Assembly (NCBI RefSeq): GCF_025753855.1
Contig: NZ_JAOWPT010000015.1
Span: 62,001-126,000 of the forward strand
Reading direction: 5' to 3'
From: Mesorhizobium sp. ZC-5
GTDB lineage: Bacteria > Pseudomonadota > Alphaproteobacteria > Rhizobiales > Rhizobiaceae
DNA: 64,000 nucleotides
Shown here one piece after another: positions 1 through 9,940 of the stretch (positions within the stretch are counted from its first letter, which is position 1; the number at the start of each line of letters is the position of its first letter). The notes beneath the pieces are model-generated. The model made no database searches. It was not told the DNA's origin and was given only the letters and a program-made list of their open reading frames with translations. The translations under genes and the position numbers were made by a program.

Positions 1-1
1 T

Positions 2-1066
2 GGAACCATCATCGTGGTCATCGGCGCCTCGCTGATGCGCGTGGGCATCAACTGGATTTTTGGCACGCCGGTCGGCCCGACCGCGCCGCGGCTGGTAGCG
101 CCCGAACATGCGGAGTGGCTGAAGCAGGTTACCGAAATGGCCGGCGCTGCCGGCTCCACCATTCCCGCCATTCCGGCAAAACTGGCGCTGGCGCCGACGG
201 TGGAGAACGCCGCTTATGCGCCGCTCTCCAACATCGCGGTATCGGCGGTGGTGCTCGCCTCGATCCTGCTGATTGCCAGGTTCGGCAAGGGTTTTGTCGC
301 CAACATCGCGGTCCTGCTCGGCATTATCATCGGCGGTGTCCTGACGGCCGCACTCGGCATGATGCATTTCGACAAGGTCGCCGACGCGCACTGGTTCGCG
401 CTGATCACGCCGTTCCGCTTCGGCATGCCGATCTTCGATCCGGTGCTCATCCTCACCATGACTTTGGTGATGATCGTCATATTGATCGAATCGACCGGCA
501 TGTTCCTGGCGCTCTCCGACCTCACCGGCCGCAAGATCACCCAGCCGAACCTGTCGGCGGGGCTCAGGACCGACGGTCTCGGCACCGTCATCGGCGGCAT
601 CTTCAACACCTTCCCCTATACCAGCTTCTCGCAGAACGTCGGCCTGGTCGGCGTCACCGGCATCAAGAGCCGCTTCGTCTGCGTGGCCGGCGGCGTCATC
701 CTGGTCATTTTCGGCCTGGTGCCCAAGATGGGCGCGCTGGTCGAAGCCTTGCCGACCTTCGTCCTCGGCGGGGCAGGGCTGGTGATGTTCGGCATGGTCG
801 CCGCCACCGGCATCCGCATCCTGTCCAATGTCGACTTCAAGACGCAGCGCAACAACATGTTCGTCGTCGCCGTATCGGTCGGCCTCGGCATGATCCCGCT
901 GGTCGCGCCCGACTTCAAGATGTGGCTGCCGCACGCCATCCACCCGCTGGTCGAATCCGGCATCCTTCTGGCGACCATCTCGGCGGTCTTGCTCAATGCC
1001 TTCTTCAACGGGACGCGCGTCGAGGAAGCCGAAGTGCGCGAAGCGGCGATGGCAGCAGAGGCGTGA
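2..1066 (+). CDS. NCS2-family purine/xanthine permease, C-terminal part (cut by window edge)
   Basis: The reading frame is already open at the first bases of the window, so the start lies upstream. It encodes a hydrophobic multi-pass membrane protein. The nucleobase-ascorbate transporter signature (Q-N-x-G-x4-T) is visible as QNVGLVGVTG, preceded by the TSFS stretch usual in xanthine/urate-type members (XanQ, PbuX, PucJ). The family imports nucleobases by H+ or Na+ symport across the inner membrane; the exact substrate cannot be told from this part alone. Several further helices follow and a short charged tail (EEAEVREAAM) ends the protein. A strong hairpin lies just after the stop. Confidence 0.85.
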   Translation, partial: GTIIVVIGASLMRVGINWIFGTPVGPTAPRLVAPEHAEWLKQVTEMAGAAGSTIPAIPAKLALAPTVENAAYAPLSNIAVSAVVLASILLIARFGKGFVANIAVLLGIIIGGVLTAALGMMHFDKVADAHWFALITPFRFGMPIFDPVLILTMTLVMIVILIESTGMFLALSDLTGRKITQPNLSAGLRTDGLGTVIGGIFNTFPYTSFSQNVGLVGVTGIKSRFVCVAGGVILVIFGLVPKMGALVEALPTFVLGGAGLVMFGMVAATGIRILSNVDFKTQRNNMFVVAVSVGLGMIPLVAPDFKMWLPHAIHPLVESGILLATISAVLLNAFFNGTRVEEAEVREAAMAAEA

Positions 1067-1075
1067 TAGATTGAC

Positions 1076-1115
1076 GCCAGCACGGATTGCTCAAACCCAG
1101 GTAATCCGTGCTGGC
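1076..1115 (+). terminator. Hairpin after the permease gene, probable terminator
   Basis: A perfect 13-bp inverted repeat (GCCAGCACGGATT and its complement) encloses a 14-nt loop and begins 10 nt after the permease stop. It is followed by CTCTTAA, so the U-tract is weak and termination efficiency is uncertain. Confidence 0.45.
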
Positions 1116-1208
1116 CTCTTAACGCATGGAGCAGCGTGAATTGCAAAGCATGGCCTTTGCAGCCATACCTCCCGTTGTAGTAGTCGAAATAGACGGAGGA
1201 AACACGGA

Positions 1209-1565
1209 ATGCGTGTTTTGGTCTTCATGCCTTTCTTGGTGCTCGTTGGGTTTTTGATGGGCTGCACGACAGGCAACGGGAATGCCGGTCAAACGCAAAC
1301 TGCCGAAAACAAGGCGCAGTGTGCCGGCTTTGGCTTTGAAGAGGGCACGGATGCTTTCGCCAACTGTTTGATGAAGCTTTCATTGCGGCAGCAGGGCCAA
1401 CTGCCCCCCGATCACGATACAGTCGTTCGCCAGTATAAGTCCCTTAGTATGGCTCGGCAGGGCGATGATCGCTATCCCGTATGCTCCGCCGCTGACATGG
1501 ACAATGAACTTGATACCTCGGCCAACAAGTGGGTAGGCCCCAATTGCCAGATGGCATCGGATTAA
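1209..1565 (+). CDS. Small hypothetical lipoprotein (118 aa)
   Basis: The N-terminus (MRVLVFMPFLVLVGFLMGC) is a lipoprotein signal peptide with lipobox LMGC, so the mature protein should start at Cys19 and be membrane anchored. A GGAGGA ribosome site stands 8 nt before the ATG. The rest is polar, with scattered cysteines (CAGF, ANC, CSAA, NCQ) and no domain I recognise. Its stop overlaps by 4 nt the stop of the convergent EamA gene. GC content looks slightly lower than in the neighbours. Function unknown. Confidence 0.75.
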   Translation: MRVLVFMPFLVLVGFLMGCTTGNGNAGQTQTAENKAQCAGFGFEEGTDAFANCLMKLSLRQQGQLPPDHDTVVRQYKSLSMARQGDDRYPVCSAADMDNELDTSANKWVGPNCQMASD

Positions 1566-2467
1566 TTCAATAATGCCACTCGCTTCCTGCTTGGCATCGT
1601 CATGGCAACCACCCCGGCGATGACGCTGACCAGCCCGATGCCGGCGGTGGTGGTCACCGTCTCGCCGAGGAAGACGACGCCGATCGCCACGCCGACCGGC
1701 ACCCTGAGATAGGCCTGTGCAGTGGCGCCGACCGAACCCAGCGTGTGGATCAGCCGGAAATAGATGGCAAAGGCGAGCGCCGTCGAGAACACCGAAAGCG
1801 CCGCGAGCGCCAGCATGGAGTCCAGGGACGGGCTGAGCGTCCATGGCCGGTCGATGACGAGGCTCAGCGGAATGAGGATGACGGCGCCGCATATCAGCGA
1901 ACCCGCCGCCGGCATCATCGGGTCGAGGCCCTTGAAGCTCTTGCCGAAGATCGCCGCGCCGGCGTAGCAGATTGTCGCCGCGATGACGGCGAGCTGCGCC
2001 CACAATTGCGCGCCGAGGCCGTCCAGCGCCTGCATGCCGATGATCAGGCAGACGCCGGCCAGCCCCGCCGTCACGCCGAACAGCTTTCGCGCCGTTACGG
2101 ATTCGTGCCGGGTGATCAGTACGGTCAGCAGGAAGGCGAAGATCGGCGTCATCGAGTTGAGGATCGCGGCCAGCCCGGCATCGATCGAACGTTCGGCCCA
2201 GGCGATCAGCGTGAAGGGAATGGCACTGTTCAGGCACGCCTGGAACAGGAATTTTCCCCAGGTCGCGGCATCGAGCGGCAGTTTCAGCCCGCGCCAGCGC
2301 AGCACCGCCAGTAGAAGAATCCCGGCGATCAGCGTGCGCACCGCGATCAGGGTTATGGGCGGTATGGTTTCGACCCCGATCTTGATGAAGGTGTAGGAGG
2401 CACCCCACAGGCTCGCCAACGCGACAAGCAGCGCAAGTTCAGTCGTCTGGTTGGTCTTGGCAGGCAT
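1562..2467 (-). CDS. EamA/DMT-family transporter (RhaT/YdcZ-like exporter)
   Basis: A 301-residue protein with about ten hydrophobic helices in two repeated EamA halves. The opening ALLVALASLWGASYTFIKIG is the usual EamA first helix, and proline and glycine placements recur in the second half (from about residue 150). Members of this drug/metabolite superfamily export amino acids or other small metabolites at the inner membrane; the substrate cannot be assigned here. The gene stands alone, with a convergent lipoprotein gene at its 3' end. Confidence 0.85.
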   Translation of the reverse strand: MPAKTNQTTELALLVALASLWGASYTFIKIGVETIPPITLIAVRTLIAGILLLAVLRWRGLKLPLDAATWGKFLFQACLNSAIPFTLIAWAERSIDAGLAAILNSMTPIFAFLLTVLITRHESVTARKLFGVTAGLAGVCLIIGMQALDGLGAQLWAQLAVIAATICYAGAAIFGKSFKGLDPMMPAAGSLICGAVILIPLSLVIDRPWTLSPSLDSMLALAALSVFSTALAFAIYFRLIHTLGSVGATAQAYLRVPVGVAIGVVFLGETVTTTAGIGLVSVIAGVVAMTMPSRKRVALLN

Positions 2468-2625
2468 CGCGGCGCATCCCCGTGGCGTTTCGATGCGCAG
2501 TGTCTAGCGCGCCACCGCGGGGTGATGTTTCGATGCCGGCCGAAGTGTCGTGCAGCGACGTCCAGGCCTTGCGACAGCAAAAGCGGCACCAGGCGCCGCT
2601 TCAAATCAGGTAAGTGGAAAAAGAA

Positions 2626-2973
2626 TCAGACGGAAAAGCTCGTCCCGCAGCCGCAGGAGGCAACCGCGTTCGGGTTCCTGATCTGGAACGACTGGCCCAT
2701 CAGGTCGTCGACAAAGTCGATCACCGAGCCGCCCATGTAGATCAGCGACAGATCGTCGATCAGCACGGTGGCGTCGTCCTTTTCGATGGCGACGTCGTCG
2801 TCGTTGCGGGTGTCGACTAGGTCGAACTTGTAGGAAAAGCCGGAGCAGCCGCCGCCTTCGACGGAAACGCGCAGGGCCGTCTTGCCCGGTTCGCCGGCAA
2901 CGATCTTTGCGATGCGCATCGCTGCGGCATCGGTCATGTCGACTTTCATGGCGGTCTTGGCATCCGCGCCCAT
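2626..2973 (-). CDS. erpA: Iron-sulfur cluster insertion protein ErpA (A-type carrier)
   Basis: A 115-residue HesB/IscA-family protein with the three conserved cysteines: GGGCSGFSY in the middle and SCGCGTSF at the C-terminus. A-type carriers receive Fe-S clusters from the scaffold and pass them to apo-proteins. The start at 2973 (MGADAKTAMKV) is chosen because an AAGGTGA ribosome site lies 4 nt before it. The frame stays open back to 3201, but that would run through the divergent dgt start at 3049, so the long form is unlikely. MKVDMTD at 2949 is the alternative start. A single-copy ErpA facing dgt is the usual rhizobial arrangement. Confidence 0.9.
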   Translation of the reverse strand: MGADAKTAMKVDMTDAAAMRIAKIVAGEPGKTALRVSVEGGGCSGFSYKFDLVDTRNDDDVAIEKDDATVLIDDLSLIYMGGSVIDFVDDLMGQSFQIRNPNAVASCGCGTSFSV

Positions 2974-3048
2974 CGGCGTCACCTTGCTTTCGTCTCTGTA
3001 CCATAGGTATGAACGGGCGAGGGGCAAGTCAACCGGCGGCATTGGCGG

Positions 3049-4266
3049 ATGGAATCGGCAAAGCTTGGCGATATCGGCTTCGGCTACCGGCCGCGCGCGC
3101 CCTATGCCTGCGATCCGGCGGCCTCGCGCGGGCGTTTCACCGACGAGGTCGAGAGCCCGACCCGCACGCCGTTCCAGCGCGACCGCGACCGCATCATCCA
3201 TTCAACCGCGTTCCGCCGGCTGAAGCACAAGACGCAGGTCTTCGTCGCCCACGAGGGCGACCATTACCGGACCAGGCTTACCCACACCATCGAGGTGGCG
3301 CAGATTGCCCGCGCTCTGGCGCGCGCGCTCCGCTGCGACGAGGATCTGGCCGAGGCCGTGGCGCTGGTCCACGATTTCGGCCACACGCCGTTCGGCCACA
3401 CCGGCGAGGATGCGCTCAACGACAAGATGGCGGCGTGGGGCGGCTTCGACCACAACGCCCAGTCGCTGCGCGTGGTGACCAGGCTCGAGCGCCGCTACGC
3501 CGAGTTCGACGGCCTGAACCTCACCTGGGAGACGCTGGAAGGTCTGGTCAAGCACAACGGCCCGCTGACCGACGCCAGGGGCAAGGCGCTGAAGGGCCCG
3601 GTGCCGAAGACCATCATCGACTATTCGATGCTGCACGACCTCGAGCTCGACCGTTTCGCCAGCCTGGAGGCGCAGTGCGCTGCGATCGCCGACGACATCG
3701 CCTACAACACCCACGATATCGACGACGGTCTCAGGGCAGGGCTGCTGACGCTGGAGATGCTGGAGGACGTGCCGCTGTCGGGTGAAATCCTGAAGGGTGT
3801 GCGCGAGCGTTACCCGGCGCTCGACCCGGTCCGGACCGGCCACGAGCTGATGCGCCGGCAGATTACCTACATGGTCGAGGACGTCATCGCCACCGCCGCA
3901 CAGAACATCGCCGCGATCGACCCGCAAAGCGTTGCCGACGTGCATGGTGCCGGCCGTACCATGGTGACGTTCTCGCCGGAGATGGCGGCGGCGGAGAAGA
4001 CGCTGAAGGCGTTTCTCTACAAGAACCTCTACCGCGCCGACGAGGTGATGCGGGTGCGCGCCGACGCCGAACAGGTGGTGCGCGACCTCTTCGACGCCTA
4101 TTTCGCCGACCCCGCGGTCATGCCGGAAGGCTGGCGCGAAATCCTCGGCCGCGCCGAGGATCGCATCAAGGCGCGCCATGTCGCCGACTTCCTCGCCGGC
4201 ATGACGGACACCTATGCGCTCAAGGAACACCGGCGCTTGTTTGACCACACGCCCGATTTGAGTTAG
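3049..4266 (+). CDS. dgt: Deoxyguanosinetriphosphate triphosphohydrolase-like protein (HD superfamily)
   Basis: A 405-residue dNTP triphosphohydrolase, converting dNTP to deoxynucleoside plus tripolyphosphate. The N-terminal [19 protein letters not shown] is the family signature. The HD metal ligands appear as [10 protein letters not shown] and [11 protein letters not shown], and the later Asp is in [11 protein letters not shown]. Length fits the dGTPase-like type 2 family used in alphaproteobacteria. It is divergent from erpA and lies 61 nt ahead of argS, probably in one transcript; erpA-dgt-argS is a common rhizobial order. Confidence 0.93.
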   Translation: MESAKLGDIGFGYRPRAPYACDPAASRGRFTDEVESPTRTPFQRDRDRIIHSTAFRRLKHKTQVFVAHEGDHYRTRLTHTIEVAQIARALARALRCDEDLAEAVALVHDFGHTPFGHTGEDALNDKMAAWGGFDHNAQSLRVVTRLERRYAEFDGLNLTWETLEGLVKHNGPLTDARGKALKGPVPKTIIDYSMLHDLELDRFASLEAQCAAIADDIAYNTHDIDDGLRAGLLTLEMLEDVPLSGEILKGVRERYPALDPVRTGHELMRRQITYMVEDVIATAAQNIAAIDPQSVADVHGAGRTMVTFSPEMAAAEKTLKAFLYKNLYRADEVMRVRADAEQVVRDLFDAYFADPAVMPEGWREILGRAEDRIKARHVADFLAGMTDTYALKEHRRLFDHTPDLS

Positions 4267-4327
4267 GCCGAGCCCAGTTTTCCGGGCCTTTCGCCCGGTA
4301 CATTCCGAAATTTTCTGGGCCTTGATG

Positions 4328-6085
4328 ATGAATATTTTCGCCGATTTCAATGAGCGGATCAAAAAAATCGTCCAAACGCTTGATCTGCAAGCCAAAGATG
4401 GCGGTGCGCTCGATCTGTCGCGTATCGCCGTCGAGCCGCCGCGCGACGCCTCGCACGGCGATCTGGCGATCAATGCCGCGATGGTGCTGGCCAAGCAGGT
4501 CGGCGAGAACCCGCGCGCGCTTGCCGAACGCATCGCGGCGGAACTGAAGAACGACGCCGATGTCGCATCGGTCGATGTCGCCGGCCCGGGCTTCGTCAAT
4601 CTGCGCCTCGCCGACGGTTTCTGGCAGGCGCAGCTCGCCGGCATGCTCGATGCCGGCACCGATTACGGCCGCTCGACCATCGGCAACGGCCGCAAGGTCA
4701 ACGTCGAATATGTTTCCGCCAATCCGACCGGCCCGCTGCATGTCGGCCATTGCCGCGGCGCCGTCGTTGGCGACGCATTGGCCAACATATTGGCCTTCGC
4801 CGGCCACGACGTGACCAAGGAATATTACATCAACGATGCCGGCGTGCAGATCGGCGTGCTGGCGCAGTCGGTGTTCCTGCGCTACCGCGAGGCGCTCGGC
4901 GACAACATCGGCGAGATCCCGTCCGGCCTCTATCCCGGCGACTACCTCGTCCCCGTCGGCCAGGCGCTGGCGCAGGAATATGGCCGCAACCTGCTGCAGA
5001 AGCCGGAAGACGAGGCGCTGTCGCTGATTGCCGACCGCACCATCGACGCCATGATGACGATGATCCGCGAGGATCTGGCGCTGCTCGACGTGACACAGGA
5101 GGTGTTCTTCTCCGAGCGCAAGCTGCACGCCGACAACGCCAGGGCGATCCGCTCGGCGATCACCGACCTGACCATGAAGGGCCATGTCTACAAGGGCAAG
5201 CTGCCGCCGCCCAAGGGCGAGAAGAACGACGACTGGGAGGACCGCGAGCAGACCCTGTTCCGCTCCACCGATGTCGGCGACGATATAGACCGCCCGCTGG
5301 TCAAGTCCGACGGCAGCTACACCTATTTCGCCGCCGACGTCGCCTACATCAAGGACAAGCTCGACCGCGGCTTCGACGACCTGATCTTCGTGCTCGGCGC
5401 CGACCACAGCGGCTACGTCAAGCGCATGGAGGCGCTGGCCAAGGCGGTGTCGGGCGGTTCGGCTTCGCTCACCATCCTGATCTGCCAGCTCGTAAAACTC
5501 TACCGCGACGGCGAGCCGGTCCGCATGTCGAAGCGGGCGGGCGAGTTCGTCACGTTGCGCGACGTGGTCGAGGAGGTCGGCCGCGACGCGATCCGCTTCA
5601 TGATGCTCTACCGCAAGAACGACGCCTCGCTCGACTTTGACTTCGCCAAGGTGACGGAGCAGTCGAAGGACAACCCTGTCTTCTACGTCCAGTACGCCTC
5701 GGCGCGGACGCATTCGGTGTTCCGGCAGGCGAGGGAGCAGCTCGGCGACCTGCCGTTCGACCGCGCTTCGCTGAAGGCCGAGGCTCACCGGCTGACGGAC
5801 GAGGGCGAGATCGCGCTGATCAAGAAACTCGCCGAGTATCCGCGCCTTATCGAGAGCGCGGCGCTCGCGCACGAGCCGCACCGGCTGGCATTTTACCTCT
5901 ACGATCTGGCCAGTACTTTCCACGCGCACTGGAATCGCGGCACCGAAAATGTCGACTTACGTTTTGTTAAGGTTAACGACCCACAATTGACCCTTGCCAG
6001 ACTAGGGCTGGTGCAGGCCGTTTCGGATGTCTTGACGTCCGGCCTGGCGCTTGTCGGTGCCGATGCGCCGATTGAAATGCGCTAG
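4328..6085 (+). CDS. argS: Arginyl-tRNA synthetase
   Basis: A 585-residue class I aminoacyl-tRNA synthetase. The N-terminal additional domain ([13 protein letters not shown] onward) binds the tRNA D-loop. The HIGH motif appears as HVGH in [14 protein letters not shown] near residue 137, and the KMSKS loop as [10 protein letters not shown]. The C-terminal all-alpha anticodon-binding domain follows. Two in-frame candidates (TTG 4322, ATG 4325) lie directly upstream; 4328 fits the usual N-terminus of the family. No strong ribosome site is visible. The SPOR-domain gene follows about 100 nt downstream. Confidence 0.95.
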   Translation: MNIFADFNERIKKIVQTLDLQAKDGGALDLSRIAVEPPRDASHGDLAINAAMVLAKQVGENPRALAERIAAELKNDADVASVDVAGPGFVNLRLADGFWQAQLAGMLDAGTDYGRSTIGNGRKVNVEYVSANPTGPLHVGHCRGAVVGDALANILAFAGHDVTKEYYINDAGVQIGVLAQSVFLRYREALGDNIGEIPSGLYPGDYLVPVGQALAQEYGRNLLQKPEDEALSLIADRTIDAMMTMIREDLALLDVTQEVFFSERKLHADNARAIRSAITDLTMKGHVYKGKLPPPKGEKNDDWEDREQTLFRSTDVGDDIDRPLVKSDGSYTYFAADVAYIKDKLDRGFDDLIFVLGADHSGYVKRMEALAKAVSGGSASLTILICQLVKLYRDGEPVRMSKRAGEFVTLRDVVEEVGRDAIRFMMLYRKNDASLDFDFAKVTEQSKDNPVFYVQYASARTHSVFRQAREQLGDLPFDRASLKAEAHRLTDEGEIALIKKLAEYPRLIESAALAHEPHRLAFYLYDLASTFHAHWNRGTENVDLRFVKVNDPQLTLARLGLVQAVSDVLTSGLALVGADAPIEMR

Positions 6086-6188
6086 GAAAACCGCGGGTTT
6101 CCTGTCACCATTTCCCCACATTGCGCTGGTAGGGCCAACCCCAAGTGACGTCGCCGGCGTCCGACTGAGTGTGAGTGCGGAAAAGACC

Positions 6189-9100
6189 ATGGCAGACAGA
6201 AACCAGCTGAAAAAAGCCGTTGATTCCCATATTTCCGATGACGATCCGTTCGCTGAACTGACGCGCATCATGGGGTTCGACCCACGCGAGCCCGTCGCGC
6301 CGAGAAAGCCGGCCGCGGTTGAAAAACTCGCCGCGTTGCATGCGGAAGAGGTCGATCTCTCGCTCGATCTCGAAAAGGAATTGATGGGCGAGTTCGCTGG
6401 CTTGGACGAAGATGTTCAAGCGACGGTTCAGGAGGCGGCCCAGGCGGCGCCAAAGCCGGCGGCCGTATCGCAGCCGGCGCCCGAAGCGGCGGCCGACGAT
6501 ACGCTGACCGAAGATTTCGATTTCGTCTTCGACGCCGACCTTGTTGCCCAGGAGCACGACCCGGCGCTTGTCGCTGCCGCCGACAAGGCGCTGGCCGACG
6601 AGCTTCATGCCGCGTTCGCGGACGATGCGGCTGACGAATCAGTTGCCGCTGAAACCGTTGCAACCGGCTTTGCCGGCGAAATTCCGGCGGACGACACTGT
6701 CGAAGCTGTGGATGACGCCGCCGTCACTGGTGAGGTTATCGCGCAGGAAGCGCCCGCCGAAGAAGATGAAATTGTCGCCCAGGAAGCGCTGGCCGAAGAG
6801 TTTGAAACAGCCTTCGTCGACGAAATGGTGGCGGAGGAGCCCGAAATGGTGGCCGTGCAACCCGTTGCGGTTGCCGAAGCCGTCGACAGTCTCGAAGACC
6901 AGGCGCCGCTCGGCGAACTGGAGGTTGCTGAGGACTTCGTCCAGGCGGCCGAAACCGCCGAAGAGCCGGTCCTGGTGGACCAGCCCGACGACACCTTTGC
7001 CGCGCATTTCGACGATCACCTGGCGGCGGAAGTCATTGCGGAGCCTGTCGCCGCCGCGCCGGAGCCGGTATTCGAGCCCGAATTTGCCGCCGAAACGGAA
7101 CTTGAAGCCGAGCTTGAAGTCTCCGAACCGGAGGCTGGGCCTGTCGCGCAAAGCCAGGAATCCGAGGACGATGGCGACGTGCCGCTGATCCCGCTCGGCG
7201 CCGCGCGTGATTTCGCCAGTGCCGACGATAACTTCGCGCCGGTCGATATCGATTTCGACGCCGAACTCGACAAGGAGCTGGCGCAAACGCTCGATGCCGG
7301 CGCCGCACAGCCCGTCGAGCATGACGATGATTACGACCTCGAGGCCGAACTGAGCGCGCTGCTCGGCAAGAGCACGTCGGTTGCGACGCAGGTCGCCGCG
7401 CCGCTGATTGTCCAGCCTTCCGTTGCAGAACAGGAGACGGCCTTCGCGGATGAGGAAACCGCCGACGAGCCGTTGGTGTCGCTCGACGACGACTGGTCGG
7501 TCGACGGCGACGATCCCTTGCCGATGGTCGCCGAGGCCCATGAAAGCGAAGTGCTCTCCGCGCAGCAGTACGACGAAGCGGCTATTGAGCAGCAGGATTT
7601 CGAGCCGGAAGCTCCGGTTCTTTACTCCGGGCCACAGGCCGATGTGCCGGCCATGGCGGACGATGAAGGCGAAGCCGGGCAGGGCGGCTACGACCAGCCG
7701 GAATATGACGCGCCTGCCTATGCCTCGTCCGAGCAGGAGCCGCATCTGGAGGCGGCTTCCGACGATGACGAAATCGATCCATTGAGCGAATTCGTCGTCG
7801 AGCAGGAACTCCAGGCCGAGCTTGCCGAACTGGATGGCGACCTTGATCTCGCCCTCGATGACCTGGTCCTGGACGATGAGCCCGCACACGCCGCCGAAGC
7901 ACAGGTTCATGCGCCCGAGCCAGCGGCCCCGGCAGCCGAAGTTCAGGCTGCCCCGGTTGAAATAGCCCGGCCGGTCGTGGCGAAAGCCCCGTTCGTGCCA
8001 GTTCCGGCCCCGAAGGCGCCGGAACCGCGCGCCGCCGAGGAAGAAGAAGATCCTTTTGCGATGCTTGCCGCCATGGTGCGCGAGACGCACCCGGTCGCAC
8101 CGCCGACAAACTTTGCGCCGCCGGCAAGCTTTGCGCCGGCCAGCATGAACCATCAGGATCCATCGCGGAGCAATGCTCCCACAGCGAGCGAGAGCCCAGC
8201 AGTGCCGACCACCGAGTATCAGTACCAGAACCATTCCTACACCGGCGCCGCCCGTACGCCCGCGGCCGCCCCGGACATCGACACCATGGACGTGCCGGAG
8301 AAGGCCGTTGCGCTGGCCGACGATCTCGACATTCCGGATATCGCCTTTGAGGACGACCAGCCGCTTGCCGCCGACTTCGACGATTTCGAAGCCGAACTGG
8401 CGAGCGCGTTCCACCAGTCGCCGCCCATGTCGGCGCAGCCGGCACCGGAACCGGTCCGCGAAGCTGCGCGCGACACCTATCAGCACGACTATGCGCAATA
8501 TCAGCAGCCAGCCGCGCAGCCGAACTACTATGACAGTGCAGCCGCGGCGACAGCGGCAGCCGCCTACGCCGCGACGCGGCCGGCCACGGCCGACAACTAT
8601 GCCGACGAACGCTATGGCGATTTCGACAACACTGCTTTGCCGGGCAGCCAGGCGTCCGGCCAGTATCAGGCCGTGGCCGACGACGACGATCTCGCCTACG
8701 ACCCGGAGCTCAACGAGGACATGTCGATCGCGGCCTATCAGGACGTTGCCGAAGGCCGTTCGTCGGGCAACCGCCGCAACCTGATGATCGCCGCGATCGT
8801 CGGCGGCGTCGTGCTGATCGGCGGCATCGGTGCTTATGCGCTGTCCGGCGGCAACGGTTCGGGTACGCCGGCGCTTGTCCGCGCCGACACCGATCCGGTC
8901 AAGGTCAGGCCTGAAAACCCGGGCGGCACCAGCGTGCCGAACCAGGACAACAAGGTCTTCCAGACCATGAACGGCAAGGACACGACGGGTGCTCCGACCC
9001 AGGAGAAGCTGATCTCGGGCATGGAAGAGCCGGTCGACATGGCCGCCCGCGCCGAACCGCGTGTCGTCACTCCGCAGCCAGCGAACGAAGACGGCGAGGA

Positions 9101-9842
9101 TCTTGCCGAGGATGCGCCGCTGATGGCCGACGACGAGGCGATGGCGAACGATCCGGTCGCCGCCGAGATCGCTGCGGCGCCGAAAGGCGAAGATCGCGTC
9201 GCCCCGTCCGCTGAAGAGCCTGCCACCAACAGCGAAACTCTGGCGGTCACGCCACGCAAGGTGCGCACCATGGTGGTCCGCTCCGACGGCACGCTGGTTC
9301 CGAGCGAGGAGCCGGCGCCCCAGCCGCAGCAGGCCGAGGAAACCACGGCTTCGGCGCTCGAGCCGGATGATCCGGCAACGAGCCTGAGCGACCCGATTGC
9401 CCCGGAATCGACCGGATCGCTGACGCCTTCGGCCGCCGCGCCCGCAACCCCGGCACCTGCCGCGGCCGCTCCGGCTGCCCAGTCCGGCATGCCGGCTTCC
9501 GGCCCGGTCGCCCCGTCGCGTCCGGCCGACCAGCCGGTGGATGTCGTCGGCGAAGTGAAGCCGCAGCAGGTCGCTGCAGCCAGCGGTGCGGCCGCGGCCG
9601 GCGCCTGGTCGGTGCAGATCGCCTCGCAGCCGAGCGAAGCCGCCGCCCAGTCGAGCTACCAGGATCTCTCCCGCCGCTACGGCAGCGTGATCGGCGACAA
9701 GGGCGTCAACATCGTCAAGGCCGAGATCGCGGGCAAGGGCACCTTCTGGCGGGTCCGCGTGCCTGCCGGCTCACGCAACGATGCCATCTCGCTCTGCGAA
9801 AGCTACAAGGCGGCCGGCGGCAACTGCTTCGTCTCGAAGTAA
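6189..9842 (+). CDS. Very large acidic SPOR-domain membrane protein (1217 aa)
   Basis: The start MADRNQLKKAVDSHISDDD is preferred over the open frame back to 6051. Residues about 60-860 are a low-complexity, very acidic Ala/Glu/Asp/Pro-rich region, predicted cytoplasmic and disordered. A single transmembrane helix (LMIAAIVGGVVLIGGIGAYA) lies near 863-885. A periplasmic Pro/Ala-rich linker leads to a SPOR domain at about 1137-1217 (GAWSVQIASQ to the end NCFVSK). SPOR domains bind glycan strands stripped of stem peptides at the division septum, so a role in septal peptidoglycan is inferred. It sits between argS and nagZ as in other rhizobia. The last 37 codons exist a second time at 15797-15907. 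Confidence 0.88.
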   Translation: MADRNQLKKAVDSHISDDDPFAELTRIMGFDPREPVAPRKPAAVEKLAALHAEEVDLSLDLEKELMGEFAGLDEDVQATVQEAAQAAPKPAAVSQPAPEAAADDTLTEDFDFVFDADLVAQEHDPALVAAADKALADELHAAFADDAADESVAAETVATGFAGEIPADDTVEAVDDAAVTGEVIAQEAPAEEDEIVAQEALAEEFETAFVDEMVAEEPEMVAVQPVAVAEAVDSLEDQAPLGELEVAEDFVQAAETAEEPVLVDQPDDTFAAHFDDHLAAEVIAEPVAAAPEPVFEPEFAAETELEAELEVSEPEAGPVAQSQESEDDGDVPLIPLGAARDFASADDNFAPVDIDFDAELDKELAQTLDAGAAQPVEHDDDYDLEAELSALLGKSTSVATQVAAPLIVQPSVAEQETAFADEETADEPLVSLDDDWSVDGDDPLPMVAEAHESEVLSAQQYDEAAIEQQDFEPEAPVLYSGPQADVPAMADDEGEAGQGGYDQPEYDAPAYASSEQEPHLEAASDDDEIDPLSEFVVEQELQAELAELDGDLDLALDDLVLDDEPAHAAEAQVHAPEPAAPAAEVQAAPVEIARPVVAKAPFVPVPAPKAPEPRAAEEEEDPFAMLAAMVRETHPVAPPTNFAPPASFAPASMNHQDPSRSNAPTASESPAVPTTEYQYQNHSYTGAARTPAAAPDIDTMDVPEKAVALADDLDIPDIAFEDDQPLAADFDDFEAELASAFHQSPPMSAQPAPEPVREAARDTYQHDYAQYQQPAAQPNYYDSAAAATAAAAYAATRPATADNYADERYGDFDNTALPGSQASGQYQAVADDDDLAYDPELNEDMSIAAYQDVAEGRSSGNRRNLMIAAIVGGVVLIGGIGAYALSGGNGSGTPALVRADTDPVKVRPENPGGTSVPNQDNKVFQTMNGKDTTGAPTQEKLISGMEEPVDMAARAEPRVVTPQPANEDGEDLAEDAPLMADDEAMANDPVAAEIAAAPKGEDRVAPSAEEPATNSETLAVTPRKVRTMVVRSDGTLVPSEEPAPQPQQAEETTASALEPDDPATSLSDPIAPESTGSLTPSAAAPATPAPAAAAPAAQSGMPASGPVAPSRPADQPVDVVGEVKPQQVAAASGAAAAGAWSVQIASQPSEAAAQSSYQDLSRRYGSVIGDKGVNIVKAEIAGKGTFWRVRVPAGSRNDAISLCESYKAAGGNCFVSK
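9732..9842 (+). repeat. SPOR 3'-end direct repeat, intact copy
   Basis: These 111 nt, the last 37 codons of the SPOR gene including the stop, recur at 15797-15907 with 9 mismatches (about 92% identity by hand count). Some similarity continues past the stop into the terminator region. The repeat brackets about 6 kb of accessory genes. Confidence 0.85.
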
Positions 9843-9860
9843 CCGGAGCCAATCGTTTTA

Positions 9861-9898
9861 GAAGGGCGCGGCTTTGGCCGCGCCCTTCTTCTTTTTTG
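9861..9898 (+). terminator. Rho-independent terminator of the SPOR gene
   Basis: A perfect 12-bp GC-rich stem (GAAGGGCGCGGC with its complement, loop TTTG) is followed by TTCTTTTTT. It begins 19 nt after the SPOR stop and is one of the clearest intrinsic terminators in the window. Confidence 0.85.
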
Positions 9899-9940
9899 GC
9901 GCCAGGCAAGCACCAGCTCTGACAGTGGACCGTAAATCCG

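Noticed and set aside
2974-3201. N-terminal extension of ErpA to 191 residues.
   Set aside because: It would cover the divergent dgt start; the family length and ribosome site favour 2973.
6639-8498. 619-codon minus-strand frame antisense to the SPOR protein.
   Set aside because: It arises from the repetitive GCC/GAA codon pattern of the acidic region; no ribosome site or domain.
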